This document shows positions 12,283 through 20,731 of a stretch of DNA of 40,079 nt, in pieces. The notes beneath the pieces are model-generated. The model saw only the letters and a program-made list of their open reading frames with translations, had not been told where the DNA came from and did not search any database. Position numbers and translations under genes: made by a program. The first letter of the stretch is position 1, and every line of letters begins with the position of its first letter. Source of the DNA: a virus; the IMG/VR virus record IMGVR_UViG_3300044618_000932, positions 1 through 40,079 of that record; one strand, given 5' to 3'.

Positions 12283-12896
12283 TATGCAGGAACAAATGCA
12301 GGTGGGAATTCATCTCCGTAGCAGTATTGCCAATGCCACGCTTCGAACTCAGGGGACTTAGGATCTGCGGTTTGCATAAAGAAACCGTATCGAGGTGCGT
12401 TTTCACACATCCATTTCAATGCTTTCTTATCGGAAGCAAGTGCCAAGATTTGCCCTTTTTTATCTTCCACTGCTAAGTCAATTGCAAGACCCCAGCCATG
12501 ATTACTTCCACGCTTACCTGTCGGATCTGGTGCAGCTGAAGGAGCTTTACCTCGCTTTAAGAACCAGGTTTTGCCTTCGTATTGGCGTGTTACTTGTGGT
12601 TTACGACCCTCGTCTTTGAGGCTGTATCGGTCATTAAACATTGCTAGCTGGCCCTCAAAGGAACGGTAATCACCAATGTTCCTAAGGGTGATGCCTGCTT
12701 TTTTAGCTTCGTCGTACATCGTGTTAAACGCAAAGGCAGCGGTGGTGAACATTTTCCCACCAGTATTGACACGGGCAAGTAGTGACTTGTCTAAACGTCC
12801 ATTGATTTGCTTTTGGAGTGCTACTGGCAAAACCAGCTTTCTGTATGGGTATTTCATTCTTCGTGTCCTTGGTTTTTTCCTGTTACGTGCGGCCAT
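12282..12896 (-). CDS. Endolysin: VanY-type M15 D-alanyl-D-alanine peptidase (204 aa)
   Basis: Peptidase of the M15B/VanY family, cutting peptide stems of peptidoglycan to release progeny. The motifs are GDYRSFEGQLAMF (75-87), SNHGWGLAIDLA (131-142) with zinc ligands His133 and Asp140, and EFEAWHWQY (183-191) with the general base Glu185 and ligand His188. No signal peptide; the basic N-terminus (AARNRKKPRTRRMKYPYRK) suggests export through a holin. The start at 12896 is preceded by TTTGGGAGATATTC. No separate cell-wall-binding domain is visible. Confidence 0.92.
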   Translation of the reverse strand: MAARNRKKPRTRRMKYPYRKLVLPVALQKQINGRLDKSLLARVNTGGKMFTTAAFAFNTMYDEAKKAGITLRNIGDYRSFEGQLAMFNDRYSLKDEGRKPQVTRQYEGKTWFLKRGKAPSAAPDPTGKRGSNHGWGLAIDLAVEDKKGQILALASDKKALKWMCENAPRYGFFMQTADPKSPEFEAWHWQYCYGDEFPPAFVPA

Positions 12897-12971
12897 GAAT
12901 ATCTCCCAAAGTTAGCCTTCGGTAGTCCCAAGATACTACAACGAAATTAACTGCTATGATTCCCTCGGCAG

Positions 12972-13001
12972 TGCCGGCGGGTCGTCCCTTCCCCGTCGGC
13001 A
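12972..13001. other. GC-rich hairpin upstream of the endolysin
   Basis: TGCCGGCGGG and CCCGTCGGCA form a 10-bp stem with a single G-T wobble (an A-C mismatch on the minus strand) and a ten-base loop. It lies in the 109-base gap 12897-13005. No T-run follows on the minus strand, so it is more likely an mRNA-stability or attenuation element than a terminator. Confidence 0.35.
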
Positions 13002-13005
13002 TTTG

Positions 13006-13176
13006 CTATTCCTCGGCTTCTACTCCGAGAACAATTGCAGCAATATTAAAACCAAGTGTTATAAAACTAATAATCATTGCTTTTCTTAATGTTTCACCTG
13101 ACAGCGTAATTAACACAAGACCTGTACCGGATGCCCATAGCACCAGCGACATTATGTGAGAGAAGTACTTACGCAT
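13006..13176 (-). CDS. Two-pass membrane protein, holin candidate (56 aa)
   Basis: ATG 13176-13174 to TAG 13008-13006. Two hydrophobic segments are evident: MSLVLWASGTGLVLITL (residues ~9-25) and MIISFITLGFNIAAIVLGV (~34-52), joined by the short polar turn SGETLRKA and ended by EAEE. A hairpin of two membrane helices in under 70 residues fits class II holins. It sits between the surface protein and the endolysin, in the same direction. No clear ribosome site is visible; the start lies 12 bases after the stop of the upstream gene, so reinitiation is possible. Confidence 0.7.
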   Translation of the reverse strand: MRKYFSHIMSLVLWASGTGLVLITLSGETLRKAMIISFITLGFNIAAIVLGVEAEE

Positions 13177-13188
13177 GGCCCGACTTTA

Positions 13189-14241
13189 TCATCTGCGTCT
13201 TGTCACTACAGGAGCGGCCATCATCACAGTGGTAATTGCAATAAGTGAGCGACGTTGCGATACCGGTATAGACGATCCGACAGGAACATAGGTGTCTGTG
13301 TTGCCAGCAAAGATGTCAATTTCTTCTTCGAAAGCTTCTCGAACTTCTTCGCTGGCTGACTGGACTGCTTCAACAATAGCTAAACCAGATTCGGGGGTTA
13401 AAGCTTCTTCGTCAATAGCGGCGAAGATTTCTTGGGCGACATCGGCGGTAGCTATTTCAAGTACCGCTGGGTTGGTAGCAAGCTCCGTGGCTTGTTCGTC
13501 ATTTAATCCGTCTTGAACCAGCGTCTGCAATTCCTCCAGCTGCGGAGCTATTGTTGTGGTCGTCGTCGTAGAAGGAGAAATCGTTGTTGTTACTAGCGTT
13601 GTTGTTGTGGTTGTTGTCGGTGGTGTTGTCGTGGTCGTTGTGGGTATTTGTTGAACGATTGTGGTGGTTGATGGTGGAATCGTTGTTGTCGTTTCGGGGA
13701 TGGTTGTCGTTGAAGTTGACGAAGTGGTTGTGGTGGTAGATGTTGAAGTGGTTGTTGTTGGTTCCGTTGTGGTTGGTGGCAAGGTGGATGGAATCGTTGT
13801 TGTTTGAGGAATGGGAAGAATAGTTGTCGTTGTTGTGGGTAACGGTGCAATGCTGGTGGTAACAGCTCCTTGGCCGTAGCTCAATTCATATTGGACATTC
13901 CAACCGTTACCTCCGCGCCACACGTCAGGTTCCCAGCAGCAAGTACCAGCTCTTAATCGGTATCTGCCGGGTTCTAACTGCATTGAGATGTAGGACTGTA
14001 AACCGTAGTAGTCGTCATTGGTGATTAACAGTTGACCGGTTTCGTTGTAGAGCCATAGTTGAGGATCAGAGTTGTACCCTGGAGACTGGTAGGTACGAGC
14101 AACAAACAAAGTTGGTTCGGTGTATTCAAACCAAATGTCTGTTGGTTCGGTGATAATTGGGTTTTCTGCGTTGGCGTTTGATGCCAGCAGAAATACAGAA
14201 GCCCCTATAAGAAAGAAAACCCTACTCAGTCGGGTGATCAC
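13189..14241 (-). CDS. Secreted membrane-anchored Thr/Pro-rich surface protein (350 aa)
   Basis: Residues 1-25 are a Sec signal peptide ending ASNANA. Residues ~26-125 form a beta-rich domain (WFEYTEPTLFVARTYQSPG, LWLYNETGQLLITNDD, MQLEPGRYRLRAGTCC) resembling pre-peptidase/DVUA0089-type domains. Residues ~130-235 are a low-complexity Thr/Pro stalk. Residues ~240-315 are an acidic helical domain. The end, SLIAITTVMMAAPVV plus TRRR, is a membrane anchor with a stop-transfer tail. The start is GTG 14241, overlapping the upstream gene by 20 bases. The layout says: exported, anchored in the host membrane, projecting through the wall. Candidate roles are superinfection exclusion, aid to lysis, or a virion-attached adhesin. 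No homolog is known to me. Confidence 0.8.
   Translation of the reverse strand: MITRLSRVFFLIGASVFLLASNANAENPIITEPTDIWFEYTEPTLFVARTYQSPGYNSDPQLWLYNETGQLLITNDDYYGLQSYISMQLEPGRYRLRAGTCCWEPDVWRGGNGWNVQYELSYGQGAVTTSIAPLPTTTTTILPIPQTTTIPSTLPPTTTEPTTTTSTSTTTTTSSTSTTTIPETTTTIPPSTTTIVQQIPTTTTTTPPTTTTTTTLVTTTISPSTTTTTTIAPQLEELQTLVQDGLNDEQATELATNPAVLEIATADVAQEIFAAIDEEALTPESGLAIVEAVQSASEEVREAFEEEIDIFAGNTDTYVPVGSSIPVSQRRSLIAITTVMMAAPVVTRRR
13560..13860. repeat. Low-complexity Thr/Pro-coding repeat
   Basis: Irregular runs of GTTGTTGT, GTGGTGG and similar (ACA/ACC/ACG Thr codons on the coding minus strand) encode the stalk of the 350-aa surface protein. Units are not identical, and synonymous Thr codons are mixed, which should limit replication slippage. 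Confidence 0.85.
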
Positions 14242-14491
14242 GCTTCACACCGAAGGCTGCGTCTACTTCGTGTGCTTCAAGCTTTCCGTCAAGGGAGGCT
14301 TTCGCTAGGTTAACAAGTACGTCTGCGATTGCGTGGAATCCACCGAGAGCTGCTGAGTACCACAGTGGGATGGACACGCCTGTGCCTACCGAGTTAATGA
14401 TGCTTGAACCAGTGATGATTGTAAGGCTCGACATAATAAACAACGCAACAATGCGACTTGCTACGTCTTTAGCGATCTTGAGTGACAACAT
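14222..14491 (-). CDS. Holin-like membrane protein (89 aa)
   Basis: ATG 14491 is preceded by CCAAGGAGCTTCAA. There are two likely membrane spans: VASRIVALFIMSSLTIITGSS (~10-30) and VSIPLWYSAALGGFHAIADVLVNL (~39-62). A charged C-terminal tail (KASLDGKLEAHEVDAAFG) follows. The two-span layout, an A-LGG--A turn and a polar tail resemble r1t-type phage holins. It is the first gene after the tail genes and precedes the surface protein and endolysin, so it is the best holin candidate by shape. Confidence 0.72.
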   Translation of the reverse strand: MLSLKIAKDVASRIVALFIMSSLTIITGSSIINSVGTGVSIPLWYSAALGGFHAIADVLVNLAKASLDGKLEAHEVDAAFGVKRDHPTE

Positions 14492-14542
14492 TTGAAGCTC
14501 CTTGGTAGGCCCTTCAATCGCTGTAGGTTAGCACACGGGAGT

Positions 14543-15661
14543 CTACGGGATACTGTAGGCAACAGCCGCTTGGGAAATAAAACGGATGTTGAACCTGATA
14601 GTTCCTGACAGTTTGCTGGCGTTATTGAAGTTAAACCAGCCACTTCCTTGGGGGTCTACACGGTAGGACGTGTCGGCGTAGTTGGTAAATACGCTTGAGT
14701 CGTACCCGTTGCTCACGTAGGGAGTACCACTCAAGAGCACATTGGTTCCTGGCTTGTCAAGTTCAATGTTTCGTGTTGCAGAAGTAATCTGGCTGGCGAA
14801 GTTGACAGACAAGTTGCGGAACTGGTACGAGTCTACGATTGTTCCAAAAGCATTGTAGTTAGTGCTGAACGTAGAGAACGTACCGATACCTGGAACTGTG
14901 TATCTTTCTTGGTCAGCCCATGCTTCAAATGAATAGTCATCTGTTCTTGCCGTACGGATTTGCGGACGACCCGCGTTGACGGTCTTTGTGTTAGACCATG
15001 CACCAAAGTAATTAACAGAGTTGTGTGTAACGTATGCTCGCCAAACTATGTTGACTGAAGCATCCTGACTTAAACCAAACTGTTTTGATGTCGAACCTAA
15101 AGTTTCAGCAACATTTGAACCGTTGTCGTATGAGTATTGGTAACCAGTTGCGTTAGCTACAGCCACACATGAAGTACTAAAGACAATTTGGTTTCCGTTC
15201 CACGAGTCATTTACATAACCCCAATCCGTTACCAGTGAAGCAGAAGTAGTAGTACCACCAACAGTTGCATTAACTGTTCCACAACTTATTTGAGAAGTTT
15301 CTGTAGCCCCAGCATAAGCAGAAACAGTGTATGCGTAATCGGTTTGCATGGCCGGCACGACATCAGTAGTGCTAGTACCGCTAGTAACATTCTTAACAAA
15401 TGTCCCGTTGCGATAAAGTTTGAAACCTTCCTGCCCGACACCAGCAGTCCAAGAAATAGTTGCTGTCACATGAGAAATACTGGAAGTACCAGATGTAGGT
15501 GCAGTCAATCGAACCCACACCTGCTTCCATGTGCCCCCATCTTTAACGTAAACATCAGAGGCTAAACGCCAAGTGCCACTCAAGTTCCCTTGTACAGCGT
15601 TCCAGTCTTTCCATGATCCACTGAGATAAGCCTTCGGGGAATGACCGTTGACACCAGGCAT
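14543..15661 (-). CDS. Tail/fibre protein with Ig/FnIII-like domains (372 aa)
   Basis: The N-terminus PKAYLSGSWKDWNAVQGNL and VYVKDGGTWKQVW is the kind of short virion-anchoring segment seen at the head of phage fibre proteins. Residues ~53-135 read as a fibronectin III-like domain (APTSGTSSISHVTATISW, GFKLYRNGTFVK, YTVSAYAGATETS). Further beta-rich modules fill the remainder (YQYSYDNGSN, VNIVWRAYVTH, and so on). Low charge and many Ser/Thr/Gly suit an exposed adhesin. It is the last structural gene before the lysis set and overlaps the stop of the preceding fibre gene. Minor tail protein or receptor-binding fibre is the best label. Confidence 0.75.
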   Translation of the reverse strand: MPGVNGHSPKAYLSGSWKDWNAVQGNLSGTWRLASDVYVKDGGTWKQVWVRLTAPTSGTSSISHVTATISWTAGVGQEGFKLYRNGTFVKNVTSGTSTTDVVPAMQTDYAYTVSAYAGATETSQISCGTVNATVGGTTTSASLVTDWGYVNDSWNGNQIVFSTSCVAVANATGYQYSYDNGSNVAETLGSTSKQFGLSQDASVNIVWRAYVTHNSVNYFGAWSNTKTVNAGRPQIRTARTDDYSFEAWADQERYTVPGIGTFSTFSTNYNAFGTIVDSYQFRNLSVNFASQITSATRNIELDKPGTNVLLSGTPYVSNGYDSSVFTNYADTSYRVDPQGSGWFNFNNASKLSGTIRFNIRFISQAAVAYSIP

Positions 15662-16485
15662 TAAATTACCTTAACCCAAATGTCGCCATTCTTCCCGCCG
15701 GTAGGGTCACTAGTAGAAACAGTTGTCTGTGGAACAGTCGCGTAATCAATCTTGGCGTTCGTCACATTAGCGTCAGCAATCTTTGCTGTGGTCACAGAGT
15801 TAGCAGCTAACTTGGCTGCTGTCACACCTAAATCTTTAACACGCACAGCATCGCTTTGAATTTCAAGAGTTGAATCATCAACGTTGACAGCTAGTGCGTC
15901 ACCTGCACCTCCAACCAAACCAGATCCCGCAACTTCAGAAGCAACTTTTGCAGCTGTAACAGAAGCATTAGCAAGCTTTGCTGTACTAACAGCGAGGTTG
16001 TCAATTTTTGCTGTAGTGATAGCAACATCGGCAATGCCTACTGTCCCAACTTGGCCCCAAGCAGGATCGTTAGCACCGATTACAAGCGGATGGCCTTGTG
16101 TTCCCTTGGTAAGTTCCTCAAATGTGGATGCACCTTGGTAGACAATAGAGCCACGGTTTGCATACTTGGCTGTAAGTTCATTAGCTTCGTTGGCATCGAT
16201 TGCTGTAAAGACTGGGTAAATGGTTGCACCGGATGCGTGAGATGAAGCAGAAGTTCCGTCAACACCCCGTGAAACAATCGTCAAGGTGTTGCTTGACAAG
16301 GTCACGAGCATCTTTTCCTCGGAAGAAGTTTGAGGCGAGAGAACAACATAAAATGGGATAGTCGTAGAAGTAGACCAGTTGGTAGAAGCAGCAATACTAA
16401 AAGTCGTAACGCCAGAAGCGGCTATAGACCCCGTCAAAGTAGAAGCTACAGCCCCACCTGCAAACTGTCGACGTACTTTAGCCAT
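15661..16485 (-). CDS. Tail fibre/stalk protein with TTAKI-type repeats (274 aa)
   Basis: The first ~110 residues form a compact Ser/Thr-rich beta domain (FYVVLSPQTSSEEKMLVTL). From ~150 on, a degenerate repeat of the type (I/V)-(T/S)-TAK-(I/L)-A-(N/D) recurs: ITTAKIDNLAV, VSTAKLANASV, TAAKVASEVA, TAAKLAANSV, TTAKIADANV, TNAKIDYATV. This repeat is common in trimeric phage fibres that build beta-helical stalks. The end, TSDPTGGKNGDIWVKVI, is a typical short phage fibre cap. The start at 16485 has TTGAGGAGTAAATA upstream. Confidence 0.82.
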   Translation of the reverse strand: MAKVRRQFAGGAVASTLTGSIAASGVTTFSIAASTNWSTSTTIPFYVVLSPQTSSEEKMLVTLSSNTLTIVSRGVDGTSASSHASGATIYPVFTAIDANEANELTAKYANRGSIVYQGASTFEELTKGTQGHPLVIGANDPAWGQVGTVGIADVAITTAKIDNLAVSTAKLANASVTAAKVASEVAGSGLVGGAGDALAVNVDDSTLEIQSDAVRVKDLGVTAAKLAANSVTTAKIADANVTNAKIDYATVPQTTVSTSDPTGGKNGDIWVKVI

Positions 16486-16488
16486 TAT

Positions 16489-18357
16489 TTACTCCTCAAT
16501 GGATCTCATTGTGATAATAGCAGTCCCGTCCCATTCCCATTCACGGTCACGGGCATCTTCGCCCTGCCATTCCATGTCCTCCACAATTACAGAAATGACC
16601 TCGTTGCCTTCTTGGTATTTAATAACTCGTGGATTATGGACAAGCTCACGAAGTTCTGCTCGTTCGGCCAAAACATCAAAATGATAAGTACGACCCCACA
16701 TATCAATTCGATGATGAAGCAGTACAGGAACTTTGAAGTATTCACTTCGTGTTGGGGTGGCATATGCACGAGCCGTGATACGGGTCAATGTAGGGCTTAG
16801 GCCATTAGAATCACTACGCGTCAAAACAACCTTAAAGGCAGCTTCGATCATTTTTGTTTCCGAGCCTTCAAACGTGTGTTGAGTTCTTAATGCAGATGCA
16901 GAAATTCCATTTTCGAAGTATTCCTTATCGTCAAGAGATGTGTAGAAAGTAATTGAACCAACTAGTGGAGTCGTGCGGGCATCTACTTTTACAACAAACT
17001 TAGGATCCATGATGCCCCAACGGAATTTTCCAGTTTCAATGTTTCCTGATGGGACTTTAGTGTTTGCATCTTCAACAACAACGCCTACGCCACTAATGGT
17101 AAAGACGCGCTTAGATTCAACTGTTACGCAAGATTTTACGCTAGCTGTTGACGTATACATCAAATCTGTAGCCCATGCTGGTGTATTCGCAGAAGTGAAG
17201 ACAGACAGGTCAAGACGGCCTAGACCGCTTGAAACACCATCGTAGTTTGTGTATCCAAACCAAACAAAACGACCTTCGGAAGTAAAGCCGTTTACATTTC
17301 CTGATGTAGGGATGTTTGCTCCAGCAACAAGGTTGGAATCGTTGTCTGTTGAACAGAAGCGGACACCTTTGTTTGTGCCGACGATAATAAAACCAAGGTA
17401 ACCGTGTACAGAAGTAGGGTATTCCCCTGTTGGTAGTTCTAAAGCAACGATAGCGACATCTACTGTGCCGTCTGTTTTGATACCTAAACGATAAACAATT
17501 CCTGCATCGTTTGAATATCCCGCTACATAGATAGCGTTTTGCCCACCAACAATTCCTGTGCAGGTAAAGTTCGGATCACGAATTGTTGCAGTTGCAGAAC
17601 CATGAGACGTAGATGCAACATATGGAATTATATGTATATGGCTATTTGCTGTGTCGTTATGGAACCCAAGAACAAAACCTTTAGCAAACCCCAACTTCGT
17701 GTAGTTGTATGTACCGCCTGAAGTTGCGTAATGGTCTGTAACAGAAGAACCACCGATAGTGGTCATCATCACACCTTCATTAGCGTAGGCAACATAGATT
17801 TGCTTACCGTCAGTAGTGATGTCATTAATGGTTGCTGTTGGCGCGCCAGTAGTTACAGAAGTCCAAGTAGGGGTAGCAGCATATGGGTTGTTGCTGTACT
17901 TTAAAGTTTGCCCATCCCCCACATAGACATAACCGTTTACTTCTACCATAGGAAGATTCGTGTTTGCACTCGCCAAAGAAAGCTTCGTTGAATTCAACAA
18001 AGAAAGCTGGCCCTTCGACCAAGGATCAACACCCTTAGATTTAAAAAAACGATACGGATCAGAATCGACATCACCATAAACTTGGCCAGCACCAAAATGC
18101 CAAGAAGTCTGATTGCGTCGCCACAAACCCTGAGGGTTAATAGTTGCCTCGCCAGGCTCAACACCTTGGTCAACCGAATCACGAATACGAGGTTCAAAAC
18201 CACGCAAAAACTGCCTGGACTTTTGATCAATCATGTACGGACGACCATCAATAGCAACTGGAAAAACACTAGGAACCAAAGAAGAAGAACTAGCACCAGT
18301 GAAGAACGCCGGCACATCGGCCAGGTTGTCACTCCTGAAGTCAATAATGTCTGACAT
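16489..18357 (-). CDS. Beta-propeller-like tail protein (622 aa)
   Basis: The N-terminal ~120 residues (FPVAIDGRPYMIDQKSRQF, FEPRIRDSVDQGVEPGEATI, LWRRNQTSWHFGAGQ) are of a type I associate with tail proteins of actinobacterial phages. The middle, about residues 130-430, repeats short strand modules (VYVGDGQTLKYSNN, IYVAYANEGVMMTT, IYVAGYSNDAGIVYRL, RFVWFGYTNYDG), suggesting a multi-bladed propeller. The end is a compact beta domain (KVPVLLHHRIDMWGRTYHFD ... MEWQGEDARDREWEWDG). Size and place after the 295-aa tail protein recall tail tube/nozzle proteins of short-tailed phages (T7 gp12 type), but homology is not established. Confidence 0.72.
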   Translation of the reverse strand: MSDIIDFRSDNLADVPAFFTGASSSSLVPSVFPVAIDGRPYMIDQKSRQFLRGFEPRIRDSVDQGVEPGEATINPQGLWRRNQTSWHFGAGQVYGDVDSDPYRFFKSKGVDPWSKGQLSLLNSTKLSLASANTNLPMVEVNGYVYVGDGQTLKYSNNPYAATPTWTSVTTGAPTATINDITTDGKQIYVAYANEGVMMTTIGGSSVTDHYATSGGTYNYTKLGFAKGFVLGFHNDTANSHIHIIPYVASTSHGSATATIRDPNFTCTGIVGGQNAIYVAGYSNDAGIVYRLGIKTDGTVDVAIVALELPTGEYPTSVHGYLGFIIVGTNKGVRFCSTDNDSNLVAGANIPTSGNVNGFTSEGRFVWFGYTNYDGVSSGLGRLDLSVFTSANTPAWATDLMYTSTASVKSCVTVESKRVFTISGVGVVVEDANTKVPSGNIETGKFRWGIMDPKFVVKVDARTTPLVGSITFYTSLDDKEYFENGISASALRTQHTFEGSETKMIEAAFKVVLTRSDSNGLSPTLTRITARAYATPTRSEYFKVPVLLHHRIDMWGRTYHFDVLAERAELRELVHNPRVIKYQEGNEVISVIVEDMEWQGEDARDREWEWDGTAIITMRSIEE

Positions 18358-18358
18358 A

Positions 18359-19246
18359 TCAGTCTCTGTTCAGATACAGCGGATATTGAGAATCAAGCTT
18401 GGTTGCTTCAGCTGTGATGCGGTCACGCCGCAAACGTTGCAGTTGGTTGATGCTGTTTGATACTGCACCTGCTGGTACTTCATCAGCGCGGCGAGTGTCG
18501 CCTTGTGACTCTGTGAAGTTGCGCTTGATTTCACGCGGAGCCATTAACCTAATTTGTGCGCCAAGAATCAAAATGTCTTCGGCTGTGATGGGGAAACCAA
18601 CGTTTACCTGTAGGTCGTCTGTTTCTTTAATGATTCGATTAAACGGTGCTTTGTAGGTAATACGAAGATTTCCAGAACGAGTAGGTTCGTTGAACTTCAA
18701 TGCCGTACCTGATCCAAAGTCAGATGTTGGAAGGTTGCGAACAATTCCAACCTTACGAATCATCGGATAATCGGTTGACAAATAACGAAGACGTACATCA
18801 AGCAACTCAATTACGTCACCGATAGAAGGCAAGTTAATCATCGTGTCGCTACCGTTGTAGTTCAAGTCAAGGCTTTTTACCCGATAAAGGCCGTTTACTG
18901 GCGCAGCCAAATCAGCTAAATCGTCGTTGAAAGCTTCCATGATTTGGTTGCGTGGGAATCGTGGGTCAACGATGCACATAGATCCAGCGGTATGTGCTGC
19001 TGCTGTAGTGCCATTGAATCCGCGTTCTACGGTTGCTGTCTTTGTGCCGGAAACAATTTCCCATATATAAAGAAGCTCTGAATCAATCTCAATAATTGCG
19101 CCAGGTTGGATGCCTCGCGTTTCATAAGAAAATACAACAGTTGTTGCAGTAGCAGTTAAAGCAACAGAAATTTTGTTGCGTTCTTCTACCACCCCTGATA
19201 GGAGTTGGCGTTGAGTCCTATTGATGAGATGGGCAACTGTTGACAT
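18359..19246 (-). CDS. Tail-adaptor-like structural protein (295 aa)
   Basis: I start at ATG 19246 (MSTVAHLINRTQRQLLSG), just after the glycosyltransferase stop; a longer frame reaches into that gene. The opening helix with an N-R-T-R-L pattern, followed by beta segments (GAIIEIDSELLYIWEIVSG, ATVERGFNGTTAAAHTAGS) and a C-terminal helical part with PREIKRNFTESQGDTRRADEVP, recalls head-to-tail adaptor/tail tubular A-type proteins. The segment FPRNQIMEAFNDDLADL and the gene order (adaptor, then large propeller protein) support a short-tailed virion. No weak spot such as a frameshift is visible. Confidence 0.72.
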   Translation of the reverse strand: MSTVAHLINRTQRQLLSGVVEERNKISVALTATATTVVFSYETRGIQPGAIIEIDSELLYIWEIVSGTKTATVERGFNGTTAAAHTAGSMCIVDPRFPRNQIMEAFNDDLADLAAPVNGLYRVKSLDLNYNGSDTMINLPSIGDVIELLDVRLRYLSTDYPMIRKVGIVRNLPTSDFGSGTALKFNEPTRSGNLRITYKAPFNRIIKETDDLQVNVGFPITAEDILILGAQIRLMAPREIKRNFTESQGDTRRADEVPAGAVSNSINQLQRLRRDRITAEATKLDSQYPLYLNRD

Positions 19247-19253
19247 GAGGCAA

Positions 19254-20291
19254 TCATAGACGATAGAACACCATGTTGTTTTGAAGCCTTTCATTATTGG
19301 GTTCCATGCTCAAAGCAAGCAGTCCGTGCTTCTCTGCTTCCTTTTGGAAGCCAAGCTTGTATGACGAGTACGCCATCAAGTCATGCACTAAGGAACCCCA
19401 AGCAAAAGCTTCGCAGAGATAGTCAAGTGGTTTCTCTGTGATAATTAAAGCCCTGTCGCAGGCCGATTTGCATCGAACCCAATCTTGGCGGTTGTAATAC
19501 AGTTGCGCCAACTCCACCCATGCTTCTCGTCTGTCGGGGCATTCAGCAACAGCCAAATAGAGGTGATGTTCGGCAGCATCAGGCCTCATCTTTGCCATGT
19601 ACCGGTGCGAAGCTGCGCGTTCAGGGTTCCAACGGGACAGCTTCAAATGTTCGGAAAAATGGTATTGAGCTAGTCCATGTTGTCCGTGGAAGAAGTATTC
19701 ACGGGCTAGGTAGAACTGGTTGCGATCATCGCTTGGTTCTTCTTCTACAGCTAGTTTCAGTAGGGGTAGGTATTGGCTGCGGGATTTGGTGTGGTCAGGA
19801 TGATGATGGATTTCTAACCCGTCAACCCAATACTGGTTTTCTACACCGTCGTATTTGAGAACTTCATGGACTGGGTGTTTCCATTTGTAGCCATGTCGGG
19901 CGTGGATTTTGTCGCCACCATAGGTGAGTCCTTCGGATCCGTCTTCGTTCCATGACCAAATGTATTTGTATCGGGGTCGGGTCACACCTTCAGGTATGGC
20001 TTCTAGGGCTTGTCGCCAGCCTGGTTGTAGGACTTCATCTACGTCTAGCCATATCACATAGTCAGCGTCATCGGGGATGAGACTCATGGCGTGGTTGCGG
20101 GCGTGGTCAAACCGCCAAGGGTCGATTTTTCTGATGTGGGTTTCAACGCCCATCTTGTTTGAGAGGACTACGGTTGCATCGGTGGAAAGTGTGTCCACCA
20201 AGATCCGGTAGTCAGCTTCTTTACATGATTCGGCCCATCGTGCTACGAACTGTTCTTCGTTTTTAGCGATGGTTGCTACAGCTATTTTCAT
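19254..20291 (-). CDS. Glycosyltransferase family 2 with TPR tail (345 aa)
   Basis: GT2 fold: IAVATIAKNEEQFVARW at the N-terminus, LVDTLSTDAT, WRFDHARNHAM, and YVIWLDVDEVLQPGW with the metal-binding D-x-D. The C-terminal ~150 residues contain helical TPR-like repeats (AEHHLYLAVAECP, AWVELAQLYYNRQDW, AEKHGLLALSMEPNNE). I start at ATG 20291, behind GAGGGGCA; an upstream in-frame TTG six codons earlier is weaker. It transfers a sugar from a nucleotide sugar, probably to a virion or host protein. Lying between fibre and tail genes, it is likely part of a virion-glycosylation pair with the enzyme at 23526-24608. Confidence 0.88.
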   Translation of the reverse strand: MKIAVATIAKNEEQFVARWAESCKEADYRILVDTLSTDATVVLSNKMGVETHIRKIDPWRFDHARNHAMSLIPDDADYVIWLDVDEVLQPGWRQALEAIPEGVTRPRYKYIWSWNEDGSEGLTYGGDKIHARHGYKWKHPVHEVLKYDGVENQYWVDGLEIHHHPDHTKSRSQYLPLLKLAVEEEPSDDRNQFYLAREYFFHGQHGLAQYHFSEHLKLSRWNPERAASHRYMAKMRPDAAEHHLYLAVAECPDRREAWVELAQLYYNRQDWVRCKSACDRALIITEKPLDYLCEAFAWGSLVHDLMAYSSYKLGFQKEAEKHGLLALSMEPNNERLQNNMVFYRL

Positions 20292-20312
20292 TGCCCCTCT
20301 TTTCTTCAATAT

Positions 20313-20729
20313 TTAATGCGTGTGACCGTGATCGTGATGTTGTGATTGTTGTTCTTGCAAAGTTATTACTGCTTGGCTTTCTTCAGTCATGTCTGTAACA
20401 ACTTTCATAATTCCATGATATGTATCGTATTCCCAAAACTGCCAAACATAAGGCTGACCCTTTACGGGTGGATTAGGAATCTCTATCCATTCCCCAATAT
20501 TGTCAACTGTTACACCTTGGGTTAAATCACGCATTGCCTGTCTCCAAATACGCCACTCAAGTTTTGTTACATCATCCAATGGTGAGTCAGGTGTTTGTGT
20601 CCAGTCAGATTCTGCAAGCATCCATCCACGAATAGATTTTAATGCTTGCAGAAATTCTTCAGGTGTTTCCGCAGAGCCAACAGCATAAGGAAACTTTGGG
20701 ATGGGTGTGTTTTTTAATGGGAGTTTCAT
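20313..20729 (-). CDS. Tail fibre assembly chaperone-like protein (138 aa)
   Basis: Residues ~24-70 contain EEFLQALKSIRGWMLAESDW, LPDSP-like PDSPLDDV, and WRIWRQAMRDLTQG, the signature of phage tail-fibre assembly chaperones (WR--RQ-LRDL). Such proteins help fold or trimerise fibre proteins. The C-terminus is notably His-rich (QQSQHHDHGHTH). It lies two bases downstream of the collagen-like fibre gene, the expected place. The start at 20729 has CAAGGTATAACA upstream. Confidence 0.82.
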   Translation of the reverse strand: MKLPLKNTPIPKFPYAVGSAETPEEFLQALKSIRGWMLAESDWTQTPDSPLDDVTKLEWRIWRQAMRDLTQGVTVDNIGEWIEIPNPPVKGQPYVWQFWEYDTYHGIMKVVTDMTEESQAVITLQEQQSQHHDHGHTH

Positions 20730-20731
20730 TG

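Noticed and set aside
12167-12406. Minus-strand frame with Cys-rich end over the endolysin C-terminus
   Set aside because: It is out of frame with both the endolysin and the 57-aa membrane protein, which explain the same bases better.
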